Counted from the first letter of the stretch, positions 48,237 through 57,190 are shown. The stretch: 64,000 nucleotides of DNA from Bordetella parapertussis (GCA_945903445.1 CAMDNZ010000015.1:1-64000), one strand, 5' to 3'. Program-made: numbers and translations. The notes: generated from the letters alone by a model not told the origin.

Positions 48237-48509
48237 TCAGGCCGTAGGCGGCACGTAGCCGTGCGCTTCGACACTACCGTCTTCGAACAGAAAGCGTTCC
48301 ATTTGCTGTTGCAGGTACTTGCGTGCCCGAGCGTCGGCCAAGTTCAAACGATTTTCGTTGACCAGACGGGTTTGCACGCTTTTCCACTCCTCCCAGGCTT
48401 CTTTAGAAATTTCACGCCAGATGCGCGCGCCTACATCGCCAGGGTAAGGAGGATAGTCGAGCCCTTCGGCTTCGCGTTTGAGTCGGACACAGTTAACGTT
48501 TCGAGGCAT
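48237..48509 (-). CDS. yggX: Fe(2+)-trafficking/oxidative damage protection protein
   Basis: 90 residues. [20 protein letters not shown] with the conserved Cys7, and [16 protein letters not shown] near the middle, are diagnostic of YggX. The protein helps protect Fe-S clusters from oxidation. It usually sits next to argA in related bacteria. Here the toxin-A-like gene at 48691 lies between the two. Confidence 0.93.
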   Translation of the reverse strand: MPRNVNCVRLKREAEGLDYPPYPGDVGARIWREISKEAWEEWKSVQTRLVNENRLNLADARARKYLQQQMERFLFEDGSVEAHGYVPPTA

Positions 48510-48656
48510 GGTGAGCAGCGATCAATACATAAAAACTTAGTGTAGCGTGTTTGGCGGTCAGTATGAAGGAAAAAATCTGTGAATGATACCTTTACTGATT
48601 TAAAGGCCATTTGTAAGTTTTCGCCAGGTTGCTTGGCTCGAGCATCGCCGCCTAAA

Positions 48657-48662
48657 TACACT
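48657..48662 (+). promoter_or_regulatory. -10 box of toxin-A-like gene copy 5
   Basis: TACACT ends 29 bases before the ATG at 48691, preceded by CATCGCCGCCTAAA. This is the same position as in the other four copies. Confidence 0.55.
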
Positions 48663-48690
48663 AAGCAATCATGTTTGTTAGGAGGTTATT

Positions 48691-49491
48691 ATGCGCAAAG
48701 TCAGAATTTTTGTTGGGATAATGGCTTTGTTCGCTATTATCCAAATGCAAGTGGTTCGTGCTGACGGCTCATCCCAAAATTTACTTTACATTGTATCGGC
48801 GCGCTCTTTGGGTCTGGTAATTAACGCAGGTTTTCCAGCGCCGACTTTGAACGATAATCTTAGTTATTGGATTTTTGGGAATGGGCAAAGAGCAGATAAT
48901 AATGGAGTGGAGCAATACTATTCTGCATTCAGGGATGGCAATATTGCTAGCAATGTTGCACGCATGGCGTCAGTCGCCGTAGGTGAACAACCGATCTATG
49001 TCTATACCATCGCAGCCAATTGGAATTGGTATAATGCAGGAGACACCGTCTGGACTTTTATCGATAATCATCCCTCCTTTACTCCTCAGGAGCGTCTAGC
49101 TCATCAAAATGCGGCGAATAATATGTATCGGAACGATATGTGGATAAGTCGTAGTCGAATCTTGAATTCGAAGGTTTCGGCCTATCGAGTATATGCAGAG
49201 GGTGTTCAAACGCTTGAGCGCGTTCGATTTTCTCCCGGGGCTGGGGAATTTCGGCACTCGGGCGCCCAAATTTATTATCCAATTGACTCGCTGTCCCATG
49301 TGATAAATAGAATTTATACGACTGAAAGTGGCCAGATTCTTCTCGGATATCCGCATTGTGGGGGGGCGCCATGGCGGGGGTATTTATTAACGCAGAGCAG
49401 CGACGCGCCTTCAAATTCATGCGTGCCATTAATCGCCCGTACGCTGAGTCAATTTAATGCCTACCACTTGCTACCAATTTTATTCAATTAG
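48691..49491 (+). CDS. secreted toxin-A-like protein, divergent second subfamily (copy 5)
   Basis: 266 residues. ATG at 48691 with a strong AGGAGG site; signal peptide to about residue 24 (VVRA). Blocks in family order: LLYIVSARSL..VINAGF, LNDNLSYWIFG, QYYSAFRDG, IYVYTIAANWNWY, GEFRHSGAQIYYPIDS, PHC...NSC (22 apart) and LLPILFN. An arginine is present in SARSL but aligns with S1 Arg13 rather than Arg9. The STS strand and catalytic Glu are not recognisable. The C-terminal codons hold a seven-G run (49370-49376). The gene is markedly AT-rich. Confidence 0.68.
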   Translation: MRKVRIFVGIMALFAIIQMQVVRADGSSQNLLYIVSARSLGLVINAGFPAPTLNDNLSYWIFGNGQRADNNGVEQYYSAFRDGNIASNVARMASVAVGEQPIYVYTIAANWNWYNAGDTVWTFIDNHPSFTPQERLAHQNAANNMYRNDMWISRSRILNSKVSAYRVYAEGVQTLERVRFSPGAGEFRHSGAQIYYPIDSLSHVINRIYTTESGQILLGYPHCGGAPWRGYLLTQSSDAPSNSCVPLIARTLSQFNAYHLLPILFN

Positions 49492-49573
49492 CGATAATTT
49501 CAATGCCCCATTTGTCGGGAATTCTTTTAGACTTTCGCCGGATTCTCAGGCTTGATTCACCTAAGGTAAAGGG

Positions 49574-49594
49574 AAAAAAAGGGCCTTCGGCCTT
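49574..49594 (-). terminator. possible terminator of argA
   Basis: On the minus strand AAGGCC-GAA-GGCCCTT (one bulged C) is followed by seven T, about 94 bases past the argA stop. Confidence 0.45.
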
Positions 49595-49687
49595 GCGCTT
49601 CAAATAAACACTGTCGACGGTTTCGGGACATGATGGCCTGCAATTAAAAGGGTAAACGGCCCAAGAATCGCGGTTCGAATTGACGCG

Positions 49688-51046
49688 TTACAAACGCTTG
49701 ATAAAAACGTGGCTATTGCGCGAGCGGTTGTAGCTGGCTTGCTTTTCCTTGGGCAAGTCGGTTACGCCGCCTTGAACAAAACCGCGTTTGACAAACCAGT
49801 GCGACGTGCGCGTAGTCAGCGCAAATAGCCGTTTTACACCCAGACTGCGTGCTTTGGACTCCATGTGGCGCAACAAGAGATCGCCTTCGCCGCTGCTTTG
49901 CCACTCGGGGTGAACGATCAGGCAAGCCAATTCGGCCATCTGACTTTCGTTGTATGGATAAAGGGCGGCACAACCGTAAATGATGCCGTCGTGCTCCAGT
50001 ACGGTAAAGCGCTCGACATCGCGTTCGATGACGCTGCGGCCACGCGGCACCAGGGTGCCATCGGCTTCCAGCGGCTCGATCAAGCTCAGGATGGCGCCGA
50101 CGTCGTCCTGTGTGGCGGGACGCAAGTCATCCAGCGTGTCTTCGACCACCATGGTGCCCACGCCATCGTGGGTGAAGATTTCCAACAGCACGCCGCCATC
50201 CAGCGAAAACGGCACCATGTGGGCACGGGCCACGCCGCGTTTCACAGCCAGCGAGGCATAGCGTAGGAAAAACGCGGTGTCTTCATCGAGGTCGTCGCCG
50301 CTCAACAGCCGATCGGCATCGGCGCGAGCCAGCTCGGTGTCGATCGAGCCGTCGGCATTGCGCACGCCTTCGGTGGCCGATAGGAAAATCAGTTTCTCGG
50401 CACGCAAGGCAACCGCGACGTTAGTGGCCAGCTCTTCCATCGACAAATTAAACGCGTCGCCGGTGGGCGAGAAGCCCAGCGGGGAGAGCAGCACGATCGA
50501 ATCGTGTTGCAACACGAATTTAAGCGCCTCGGTTTCGATCTTGCGAACGTGACCGGTGTGCTTGAAGTCGACGCCATCGATCACGCCTGCTGGACGGGCG
50601 GTGACGAAGTTGCCCGACAACACGCGCATGTGCGAGTGCGACATGGGCGTATTAGGCAAGCCTTGACTGAACGCCGCTTCGATATCGAGGCGAATTTCAC
50701 CCGCGGCTTCTTTGGCGCACTCCAGGGCGGCGGCGTCGGTTGGCGACATGCCGCGGCCGAACTGCTGGCTGTAGCCTTTCAGTTGTAGCTGTTCGTTGAC
50801 CTGGGGACGTGAGCCATGCACCAGCACCAAGCGGATACCCAGCGACGATAGCAGCGAAATATCCTGGATCAATGTATTGAGCGAACCCGCCTGAACCAAC
50901 TCGCCGCCAAATCCGATGACAAAAGTCTTGCCTCGGAACGCGTGGACATAGGGCGCGACTTCGCGAAACCATCGCACGAATTGCGGGGCGGCGAACTCAG
51001 GCGCTTCCAGCGCGGAAAAGGTCTCTGGCGGGTCAGCGTCGAGCAT
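49688..51046 (-). CDS. argA: amino-acid N-acetyltransferase (N-acetylglutamate synthase)
   Basis: 452 residues from the ATG at 51046. An amino-acid-kinase domain (FVIGFGGELVQAG; LVLVHGSRPQVNEQL) is followed by a GNAT acetyltransferase domain (CLIVHPEWQSSGEGDLLLRH). It acetylates glutamate at the start of arginine synthesis. The frame extends to 51223 across the divergent hrpA start, but that part is not family sequence. Confidence 0.94.
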   Translation of the reverse strand: MLDADPPETFSALEAPEFAAPQFVRWFREVAPYVHAFRGKTFVIGFGGELVQAGSLNTLIQDISLLSSLGIRLVLVHGSRPQVNEQLQLKGYSQQFGRGMSPTDAAALECAKEAAGEIRLDIEAAFSQGLPNTPMSHSHMRVLSGNFVTARPAGVIDGVDFKHTGHVRKIETEALKFVLQHDSIVLLSPLGFSPTGDAFNLSMEELATNVAVALRAEKLIFLSATEGVRNADGSIDTELARADADRLLSGDDLDEDTAFFLRYASLAVKRGVARAHMVPFSLDGGVLLEIFTHDGVGTMVVEDTLDDLRPATQDDVGAILSLIEPLEADGTLVPRGRSVIERDVERFTVLEHDGIIYGCAALYPYNESQMAELACLIVHPEWQSSGEGDLLLRHMESKARSLGVKRLFALTTRTSHWFVKRGFVQGGVTDLPKEKQASYNRSRNSHVFIKRL

Positions 51047-51104
51047 GATGAATTGGGCCGTCCTATAGAAGTTTGAGGGGATTTTATAATGTCGGGCTAA
51101 CTGG

Positions 51105-54100
51105 ATGGAATCAATGTCAGAAATTAACGGTGCGGCCTCGGCCAAACCTCCTCGCGCACCACGCGTGCCCGGCCCCGATGCGCGCCTCTCGCGTGCAACG
51201 CCCGAACGCACGATCGGCCCCATCGGCTATCCTGAAGACCTGCCTGTCAGCGCCAGACGCGACGAGATTGCGCGCGCCATCGCCGCGCATCAGGTCGTGA
51301 TCGTCAGCGGCGAAACCGGCTCGGGCAAGACCACTCAATTGCCCAAAATCTGTCTTGAGCTGGGGCGAGGCCGTATCCGTATGATCGGTCATACCCAGCC
51401 ACGGCGGCTGGCGGCAACATCGGTCGCCAAACGCGTCGCGCAAGAGCTGGGGGCCGAAACCGGCGGTTTGGTGGGTTATCAGGTGCGGTTTAACGACCGC
51501 AGCGGTCGCGACACGGCCATCAAGCTCATGACCGATGGCATTTTGCTGGCCGAGTCGCAGCGCGATCCCTTACTTAAGCGCTACGACACCATCATCATCG
51601 ACGAAGCGCACGAGCGCAGTCTGAATATCGACTTTTTGCTGGGTTATCTGCGTCAGTTGCTGCCGCGCCGGCCCGATTTGAAAGTCATCATCACCTCGGC
51701 CACGATCGACAGCGATCGGTTTGCCCGGCATTTCGCCGATGCGCAGGGCCGCGCGGCGCCGGTAATCGAGGTGTCCGGTCGCCTGTATCCGGTCGAGCTG
51801 CGTTATCGACCGATTCTGCGGGATCTGCCTGACGACGAGGCCGCCAAGTCCGCTCGAGTCCCCCGCGAACGCTCGGCGGGCGACGAAGAGCGCGATCTGA
51901 TCGATGCCATCGTCGAAGCCGCCGATGAATGCGCTCGTTCCGGCCCGGGCGATATTCTGGTTTTTCTACCAGGGGAGCGGGAGATTCGCGAGTCGGCCGA
52001 AGCCTTGCGCAAACGCCATCCGCCTGGTGTCGAGGTGCTGCCCTTGTATGCCCGGCTGTCTCAGGCCGAACAGGAAAGCATCTTTCGGCCGGCTAGCCGG
52101 GCGCGTCGCATTGTTTTGGCCACCAACGTAGCCGAGACGTCTCTCACCGTTCCCGGCATTCGATACGTCATCGATTCGGGTTTGGCTCGCGTCAAACGCT
52201 ACTCCTGGCGCAATAAGGTCGAGCAGTTGCGCATCGAGCCAGTCAGTCAGGCCTCGGCCAATCAGCGCGCGGGGCGCTGCGGCCGGATCGGGCCAGGCAT
52301 CTGCATCCGCTTGTACGACGAAGCCGACTATAAAGCGCGGGCCGCATTCACCGAGCCCGAAGTGTTGCGGGCGTCTCTGGCCTCGGTCATCCTGCGCATG
52401 AAGGCATTGCGACTGGACGACATCGACAAGTTTCCCTTCGTCGAGCCGCCGCCGGGACGGGCCATTGCCGACGGTTATCACCTGCTGCAAGAGTTGGGTG
52501 CCATCGACACCGAGGACGATGACACGGGCAACACCCGTTATGGCCTGACGCCGCTGGGCAGCGAACTGGCCCGGCTGCCCGTGGACCCGCGTATTGGTCG
52601 AATGATTTTGGCCGCGCGTGACCAGCAGTGTCTGGCCGAAATGCTGATCATCGCTGCGGCACTGTCGACGCAAGACCCGCGCGATCGCCCCATGGATGCC
52701 CGCGAGGCTGCCGAAAACGCCCATGCCAAATTCACCGACGACAAGTCGGAATTTTTGTCCTATGTAAAGCTGTGGCGCTGGTACGAGGATCAAGTCGCAC
52801 ACAAGGAGTCGCAACGCAAGCTGGTCGCGCTCTTGCGCCAGAACTTTCTGTCGCCCGTGCGGCTGCGCGAATGGCACGATGTACATAGCCAGCTGGCCGC
52901 GCTGGTAGGCGAGCAAGGCTGGCGGGTGAACGCCTCGGATGCCACCTTCGAACAGCTGCACATGGCGCTGTTGGCGGGTTTGTTAGGCAACATCGGCAGT
53001 AAATCTGAAGAAGGCAGTGTCTATCAGGGCGCGTGTGAAATTCGCTTTCACATCCATCCAGGCTCGCGCATGGCCAAGAAGGCAGGCCGTTGGATCGTGG
53101 CCGGCGAATTGGTCGAAACCACTCGCTTATACGCACGGTGTGTGGCCCGGATCGAACCCATCTGGTTGGAACGTGCTGCGGCCCATCTGATCAAAAAACA
53201 GTGGTCCGATCCTCGGTGGGAGAAGAAAGCCGGGCAGGTCGTGGCCAACGAGCGCGGCACCTTGTATGGCCTGGCGCTCTATTCCGGACGACGTATCTAT
53301 TACGGCCGCATCAACGTTCAGCACGCGCGCGAACTGTTCATCCGTCAGGCCTTGGTGACCGGTGAAATCGACACCAAGCTGTCTTTCGTCGCGCACAACC
53401 GCAAGCTCATTTCTCAAATCGAGAAGTTGGAGCATCAAACTCGCCGCCCCGATATCCTGGTCGACGATGCGCTGATCTACGCGTTCTATGACAAGCAATT
53501 GCCAGCCGATATGTCGCAAACCGCAAGCTTGGAACGATGGGTGCGCGGTCTGTCGACAGAGCAGGCAGAGGCATTGATGCTGCGTCGTGACGATTTGATG
53601 CGGCACGAAGCGGCTGGCGTTACCACTGACGTGTTTCCCAAACGCATCGACATCAACGGCGTGCATATGGCCTTGGATTACCATTTCGAGCCGGGTTCGG
53701 TGCGCGATGGCGTCACGCTGTCCGTGCCCTTGTTCGCGTTGAACACGGTGGATGCCGCTCGCATGGAATGGCTGGTGCCGGGCATGCTGAAAGAAAAGGC
53801 ATTGCTGGCCTTGAAATCTTTGCCGCAAAAGTTGCGTCGCCATTGCGTGCCCTTGCCCGACTATGCTGCGGGCTTTTTCGACCGTTGGTTCGATCGCTTG
53901 GACAACCCAAAGATGGGGCTGGTCGACGCCCTCATTGCCGATATGTGGGAACAGGTCAAGGTGCGTCCGCAAGCGGCCGATTTCAAACTGGAAACCTTGG
54001 CAGCCCATTTGTTCATGAACTTCCGGGTGGTGGACGAGCACGGGCGAATGCTGGCCGCAGGCCGTAATCTGGCCCAACTCAAGGCGGAGTACGGTCGGCA

Positions 54101-55010
54101 GGCGCAAGCCGACTTTCAGCAGATGGCGGCCCGCGACACGAACGTCACCCAGGCGCTTTCCAGCGAGAACCTGACCGACTGGAGCTTCGGTGCCTTGCCC
54201 GAGCTGCTGGAGATTCGCCGCAAAGGCGGGTCGGTGGTGGGGTATCCCGCATTGGTCGATCGGCAGACGCATGCCGATCTGGATGTCTATGATGATCCGA
54301 TCGAGGCGCGCCGCCACCATCAGCGCGGCTTGCTGCGTCTGTTCAAACTGGGTTTGCGCGAGCAGGTCAAGTTTTTGGAAAAGAACCTGAACGACCTGAC
54401 CAAGATGGGCATGTTGTACATGCCATTGGGCACGCAAGAAGCATTGCGCGACCAGATCATCGATGCGGCCTTGGCGCGGGCGTGTCTGGCCGAGCCCTGG
54501 CCGGTGGATCAAACCAGCTTCGAAGCCCGCAAACTGGAGGGCAAGACGCGACTGGGTCTTCTGGCGCAGGAGGTGGGGCGGCTTACCTTGGGCATTCTGA
54601 CCGAATGGACGGGTCTGCAGCGCAAGCTGCGCGACGCCAAGCAGTTAGGAGAGACGGCGGCCGATATTCAAGCGCAATGGTCGTCCTTGATGTCAGCGAC
54701 GTTTGTGCGTGAAACGCCTTATGCCGCGCTGTCGAACTTTCAGCGTTATTTGAAGGCGTCGGTGGCACGGCTGGACAAAGCGCGTACCGATCCGGGGCGG
54801 GACGCGCGCCTGATGGCGGAGATGGCACCTTTGCTGGTGCAGTACCGGCGCGCCCGTTCGGCATTGAAAGGCGCGCCCGACCCCGCGTTGGACAAATTTC
54901 ACTGGCTCTTGCAAGAGCTTCGAGTGGCCTTGTTTGCGCAAGAGCTGCGCACGCCTATGCCGGTCTCGGTCAAACGATTGCAAAAAACGTGGGCGTCGAT
55001 GGCGCGTTGA
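51105..55010 (+). CDS. hrpA: ATP-dependent RNA helicase HrpA
   Basis: 1,301 residues, the full bacterial HrpA length. Motifs: GETGSGKTTQLPK (I), DEAHERS (II), SATID (III), NVAETSLTVPGI (V) and QRAGRCGR (VI). An OB-fold and the DUF3418 C-terminal region follow. HrpA resolves stalled ribosomes and mRNA structures. ATGs at 51105 and 51114 are both possible. TATAAT at 51085-51090 could be a -10 box with a very short leader. It is divergent from argA. Confidence 0.95.
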   Translation: MESMSEINGAASAKPPRAPRVPGPDARLSRATPERTIGPIGYPEDLPVSARRDEIARAIAAHQVVIVSGETGSGKTTQLPKICLELGRGRIRMIGHTQPRRLAATSVAKRVAQELGAETGGLVGYQVRFNDRSGRDTAIKLMTDGILLAESQRDPLLKRYDTIIIDEAHERSLNIDFLLGYLRQLLPRRPDLKVIITSATIDSDRFARHFADAQGRAAPVIEVSGRLYPVELRYRPILRDLPDDEAAKSARVPRERSAGDEERDLIDAIVEAADECARSGPGDILVFLPGEREIRESAEALRKRHPPGVEVLPLYARLSQAEQESIFRPASRARRIVLATNVAETSLTVPGIRYVIDSGLARVKRYSWRNKVEQLRIEPVSQASANQRAGRCGRIGPGICIRLYDEADYKARAAFTEPEVLRASLASVILRMKALRLDDIDKFPFVEPPPGRAIADGYHLLQELGAIDTEDDDTGNTRYGLTPLGSELARLPVDPRIGRMILAARDQQCLAEMLIIAAALSTQDPRDRPMDAREAAENAHAKFTDDKSEFLSYVKLWRWYEDQVAHKESQRKLVALLRQNFLSPVRLREWHDVHSQLAALVGEQGWRVNASDATFEQLHMALLAGLLGNIGSKSEEGSVYQGACEIRFHIHPGSRMAKKAGRWIVAGELVETTRLYARCVARIEPIWLERAAAHLIKKQWSDPRWEKKAGQVVANERGTLYGLALYSGRRIYYGRINVQHARELFIRQALVTGEIDTKLSFVAHNRKLISQIEKLEHQTRRPDILVDDALIYAFYDKQLPADMSQTASLERWVRGLSTEQAEALMLRRDDLMRHEAAGVTTDVFPKRIDINGVHMALDYHFEPGSVRDGVTLSVPLFALNTVDAARMEWLVPGMLKEKALLALKSLPQKLRRHCVPLPDYAAGFFDRWFDRLDNPKMGLVDALIADMWEQVKVRPQAADFKLETLAAHLFMNFRVVDEHGRMLAAGRNLAQLKAEYGRQAQADFQQMAARDTNVTQALSSENLTDWSFGALPELLEIRRKGGSVVGYPALVDRQTHADLDVYDDPIEARRHHQRGLLRLFKLGLREQVKFLEKNLNDLTKMGMLYMPLGTQEALRDQIIDAALARACLAEPWPVDQTSFEARKLEGKTRLGLLAQEVGRLTLGILTEWTGLQRKLRDAKQLGETAADIQAQWSSLMSATFVRETPYAALSNFQRYLKASVARLDKARTDPGRDARLMAEMAPLLVQYRRARSALKGAPDPALDKFHWLLQELRVALFAQELRTPMPVSVKRLQKTWASMAR

Positions 55011-55165
55011 TCGGCGTGAGGGCGTTTGCCTAATACGCCAGCATTCAAGGCAAAAACTTTGCCGAAGTGCTCGTAAATCCGAAGGGATTCTCGATTTGTA
55101 TCGGTGCGATGCCAGTAGCATGGTCATGCCTTCAATGATCAATGCATTACTTTGGAGCGTTCAAA

Positions 55166-55855
55166 ATGAGTGTTTTATCGATGCTATCGGCGACAAAAAT
55201 ATTAACCGGAACTTTGCTTAGGATCTTAATCGGAACATTAGCTGGAACCTTAATGGTCGCTAGTTCAGCCATGGCAAATAGAGAGTTGACGGAGCATTGT
55301 CCTAGAATGGCTGGGGACAGCGCTTCGAAAACTACGCGATTCGTTCAAGTGATCGACGACGTAGAAGACTATAGAGCATGGTTCGTAGCGGAAGACGGGA
55401 CTTGTCCAGCCCATGCGAGCGGACCGCCAAGTTATGCGAACATGGCTTGCCTCGTGGGCTCACCTGTGCGCGTGATATCGCAAATTTATGGCGCAGTGCA
55501 ACGAATATCCCTGGCGCTGTCAGGATATCCGCCATTAGATTGCGAGCTATATAACGGAAAGGGCCCGATGGTAGAGGGGCGTCTAACTGCAGTCATTCAT
55601 GATCAATGGTGGCATAATCAGACCGGAACGCTTCGGTTTGTTTTCTCCCGCCCTGATAATACCGGTCACATGCCCTTGTGTGTACATATGAAGGGCCAAC
55701 GAGACCGTGAAAAACGCGCTCCACAAGCTTTCTTACTCGGCCTCCCTGTCAAGCTAAGTACCAATGGCATCGATTGGGAAAGTGACGAGTTTCTTGTATT
55801 GACCAAAATAAGCTTGGTGCATTTTGCAACCATGATTTATTCATACGATACATGA
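55166..55855 (+). CDS. secreted protein of unknown function with OB-fold-like features
   Basis: 229 residues from the ATG at 55166 (GGAG upstream); signal peptide to about residue 38 (SSAMANR). The mature protein has five Cys. A middle segment, ACLVGSPVRVISQIYGAVQR with ALSGYPPLDCELYN, recalls the helix-strand unit of toxin B subunits. A later block, MVEGRLTAVIHDQWW followed by LRFVF and LCVHM, recalls DUF4431-like OB folds. Both resemblances are weak and from memory. The gene lies between hrpA and lpxO with a frameshifted paralogue behind it, in AT-richer DNA. No function can be assigned. Confidence 0.5.
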   Translation: MSVLSMLSATKILTGTLLRILIGTLAGTLMVASSAMANRELTEHCPRMAGDSASKTTRFVQVIDDVEDYRAWFVAEDGTCPAHASGPPSYANMACLVGSPVRVISQIYGAVQRISLALSGYPPLDCELYNGKGPMVEGRLTAVIHDQWWHNQTGTLRFVFSRPDNTGHMPLCVHMKGQRDREKRAPQAFLLGLPVKLSTNGIDWESDEFLVLTKISLVHFATMIYSYDT

Positions 55856-55881
55856 TCGGAAGGCTTTGGAGAAAAAACGCG

Positions 55882-56209
55882 GTGTTTTATAACTGTTTTA
55901 GGGTGTTTGGGGGTTGCTGACTGTTATTGCTCCCGTTGCGGCGTTCAATGTAAAGGCAATAATGCAAGAGGATCGTCTAGCGCTTCGAGACAAAGTTTAT
56001 ATTCAGGGGCGACTAACTCAAGGCATTGAGTACGATAATTGGAACGATATGTGGTTTTTGTTCGAGACGCTTGACGGCGACGACAGGTATTGCGTAACCG
56101 CGGAAAAAATAGGGGGGCGCAAGGTCGCGCTGAAACGGCGTATTTGCTGCGATTACCGATAAAAATAACGACCAACTCGGATGGGGTGATTATCAATATG
56201 ATAAATTGA
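55882..56209 (+). pseudogene. frameshifted paralogue of the gene at 55166
   Basis: Three frames join to one protein. A GTG at 55882 starts MFYNCFRVFGG. After the G5 tract at 55909-55913 a second frame gives LLTVIAPVAAFNV, YIQGRLTQGIEYDNWNDMWF and RYCVTAEKIGG. After the G6 tract at 56112-56117 a third gives GRAETAYLLRLPIKITTNSD. The last matches KRAPQAFLLGLPVKLSTNGI of the neighbour, and YIQGRLTQGIEYDNW matches MVEGRLTAVIHDQWW. Adding one G in each tract would give a single frame of about 108 codons. It could be decayed, phase-variable or a sequencing artefact. Confidence 0.55.
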
Positions 56210-56214
56210 CTCGT

Positions 56215-57114
56215 CTACAGCACCAGAAACAAAACGACCGCCAAGACGATCAGCCCGATCTTCGTCGCTTTGTAGGCGGTTCGGTTGGCCGCCTTAAATT
56301 TTTTACGTTTCTGGTCGATCACCCAATGGGCGTGCGTGAGTTTGTTGATCGCGCCGGTCTTGTCGCCGGCATTGTTAGGCGAGGCCGCCGCCGACATCAC
56401 TGCGCGACCGAACCAGCGATTAAACGCTTCGGCCCAACGCCATTTCAGCGGACGTTCGACATCGCAGAACAAAATGATGCGGTTGGCCGACGTATGGTTG
56501 TAGGCTTCGTGTATGTAAGTCTCGTCGAACACGGTATCTTCGCCGTCCCGCCAGCTATAAACCTGCCCATCGACGATGATGTGGCAGCCGGCGTCGTTAG
56601 GTGTAGCCAGGCCCAGGTGATAGCGCAGCGAGCCTGCAAAGGGATCGCGATGGGGATTTAACTTACCGCCCGGCGGCAGCTCGGCGAACATGGCCGCCTT
56701 CACGCTGGGTATGCTGTTCAGAAGTGCCACCGTCTTGGGACATAACTCCTCGGCCGAAGGGTGGCGCGCGTCATACCACTTCAGATAAAAACGCTTCCAG
56801 CCGTATTTGAAAAATGAATTGAAGCCGATGTCGTTGTGCTTCTCTGCGGCTTTGATCTGTTGCAAACGCGCCAGGGCCAAGGCTTCGTCACGTATGGTTT
56901 CCCAGTTCTCTTGCAGCACGTTCAAACCTTCGACCTCGCGAGTCGAGATGAACGGTGTGGTGGGCACGCGCGAGCTCAGGACCATGAACGCGTTGACCGG
57001 TGCCAACAGCGCCGAGTGGTCCAAAAATTGGCGAGCCAGCGGCAGGCGGACGCGGCCCCGAAAGTGGGCGAACAGGATCGAAGCGATCCACAGGCCTACG
57101 ATGATCCATTTCAT
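56215..57114 (-). CDS. lpxO: lipid A hydroxylase (aspartyl/asparaginyl beta-hydroxylase family)
   Basis: 299 residues from the ATG at 57114. An N-terminal membrane helix is followed by the Fe(II)/2-oxoglutarate dioxygenase core with HxD at His155-Asp157 (NPHRD), the distal His207 (YNHTSANR) and Arg212. Another helix lies at the C-terminus. LpxO adds a 2-hydroxyl to a secondary acyl chain of lipid A at the inner membrane. Confidence 0.9.
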   Translation of the reverse strand: MKWIIVGLWIASILFAHFRGRVRLPLARQFLDHSALLAPVNAFMVLSSRVPTTPFISTREVEGLNVLQENWETIRDEALALARLQQIKAAEKHNDIGFNSFFKYGWKRFYLKWYDARHPSAEELCPKTVALLNSIPSVKAAMFAELPPGGKLNPHRDPFAGSLRYHLGLATPNDAGCHIIVDGQVYSWRDGEDTVFDETYIHEAYNHTSANRIILFCDVERPLKWRWAEAFNRWFGRAVMSAAASPNNAGDKTGAINKLTHAHWVIDQKRKKFKAANRTAYKATKIGLIVLAVVLFLVL

Positions 57115-57190
57115 GATTTGAGTCTGAGGGGTCCAACTAGGGACTCCCATGTTACACAAATGTGGCGGGCGCTGCCGCTACAATCCCGTG

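Noticed and set aside
39798..49491. Active ADP-ribosylating toxin locus with pertussis-like activity
   Set aside because: The residues for NAD binding and catalysis are replaced in every copy, and no clear B-subunit operon or Ptl secretion genes are present.
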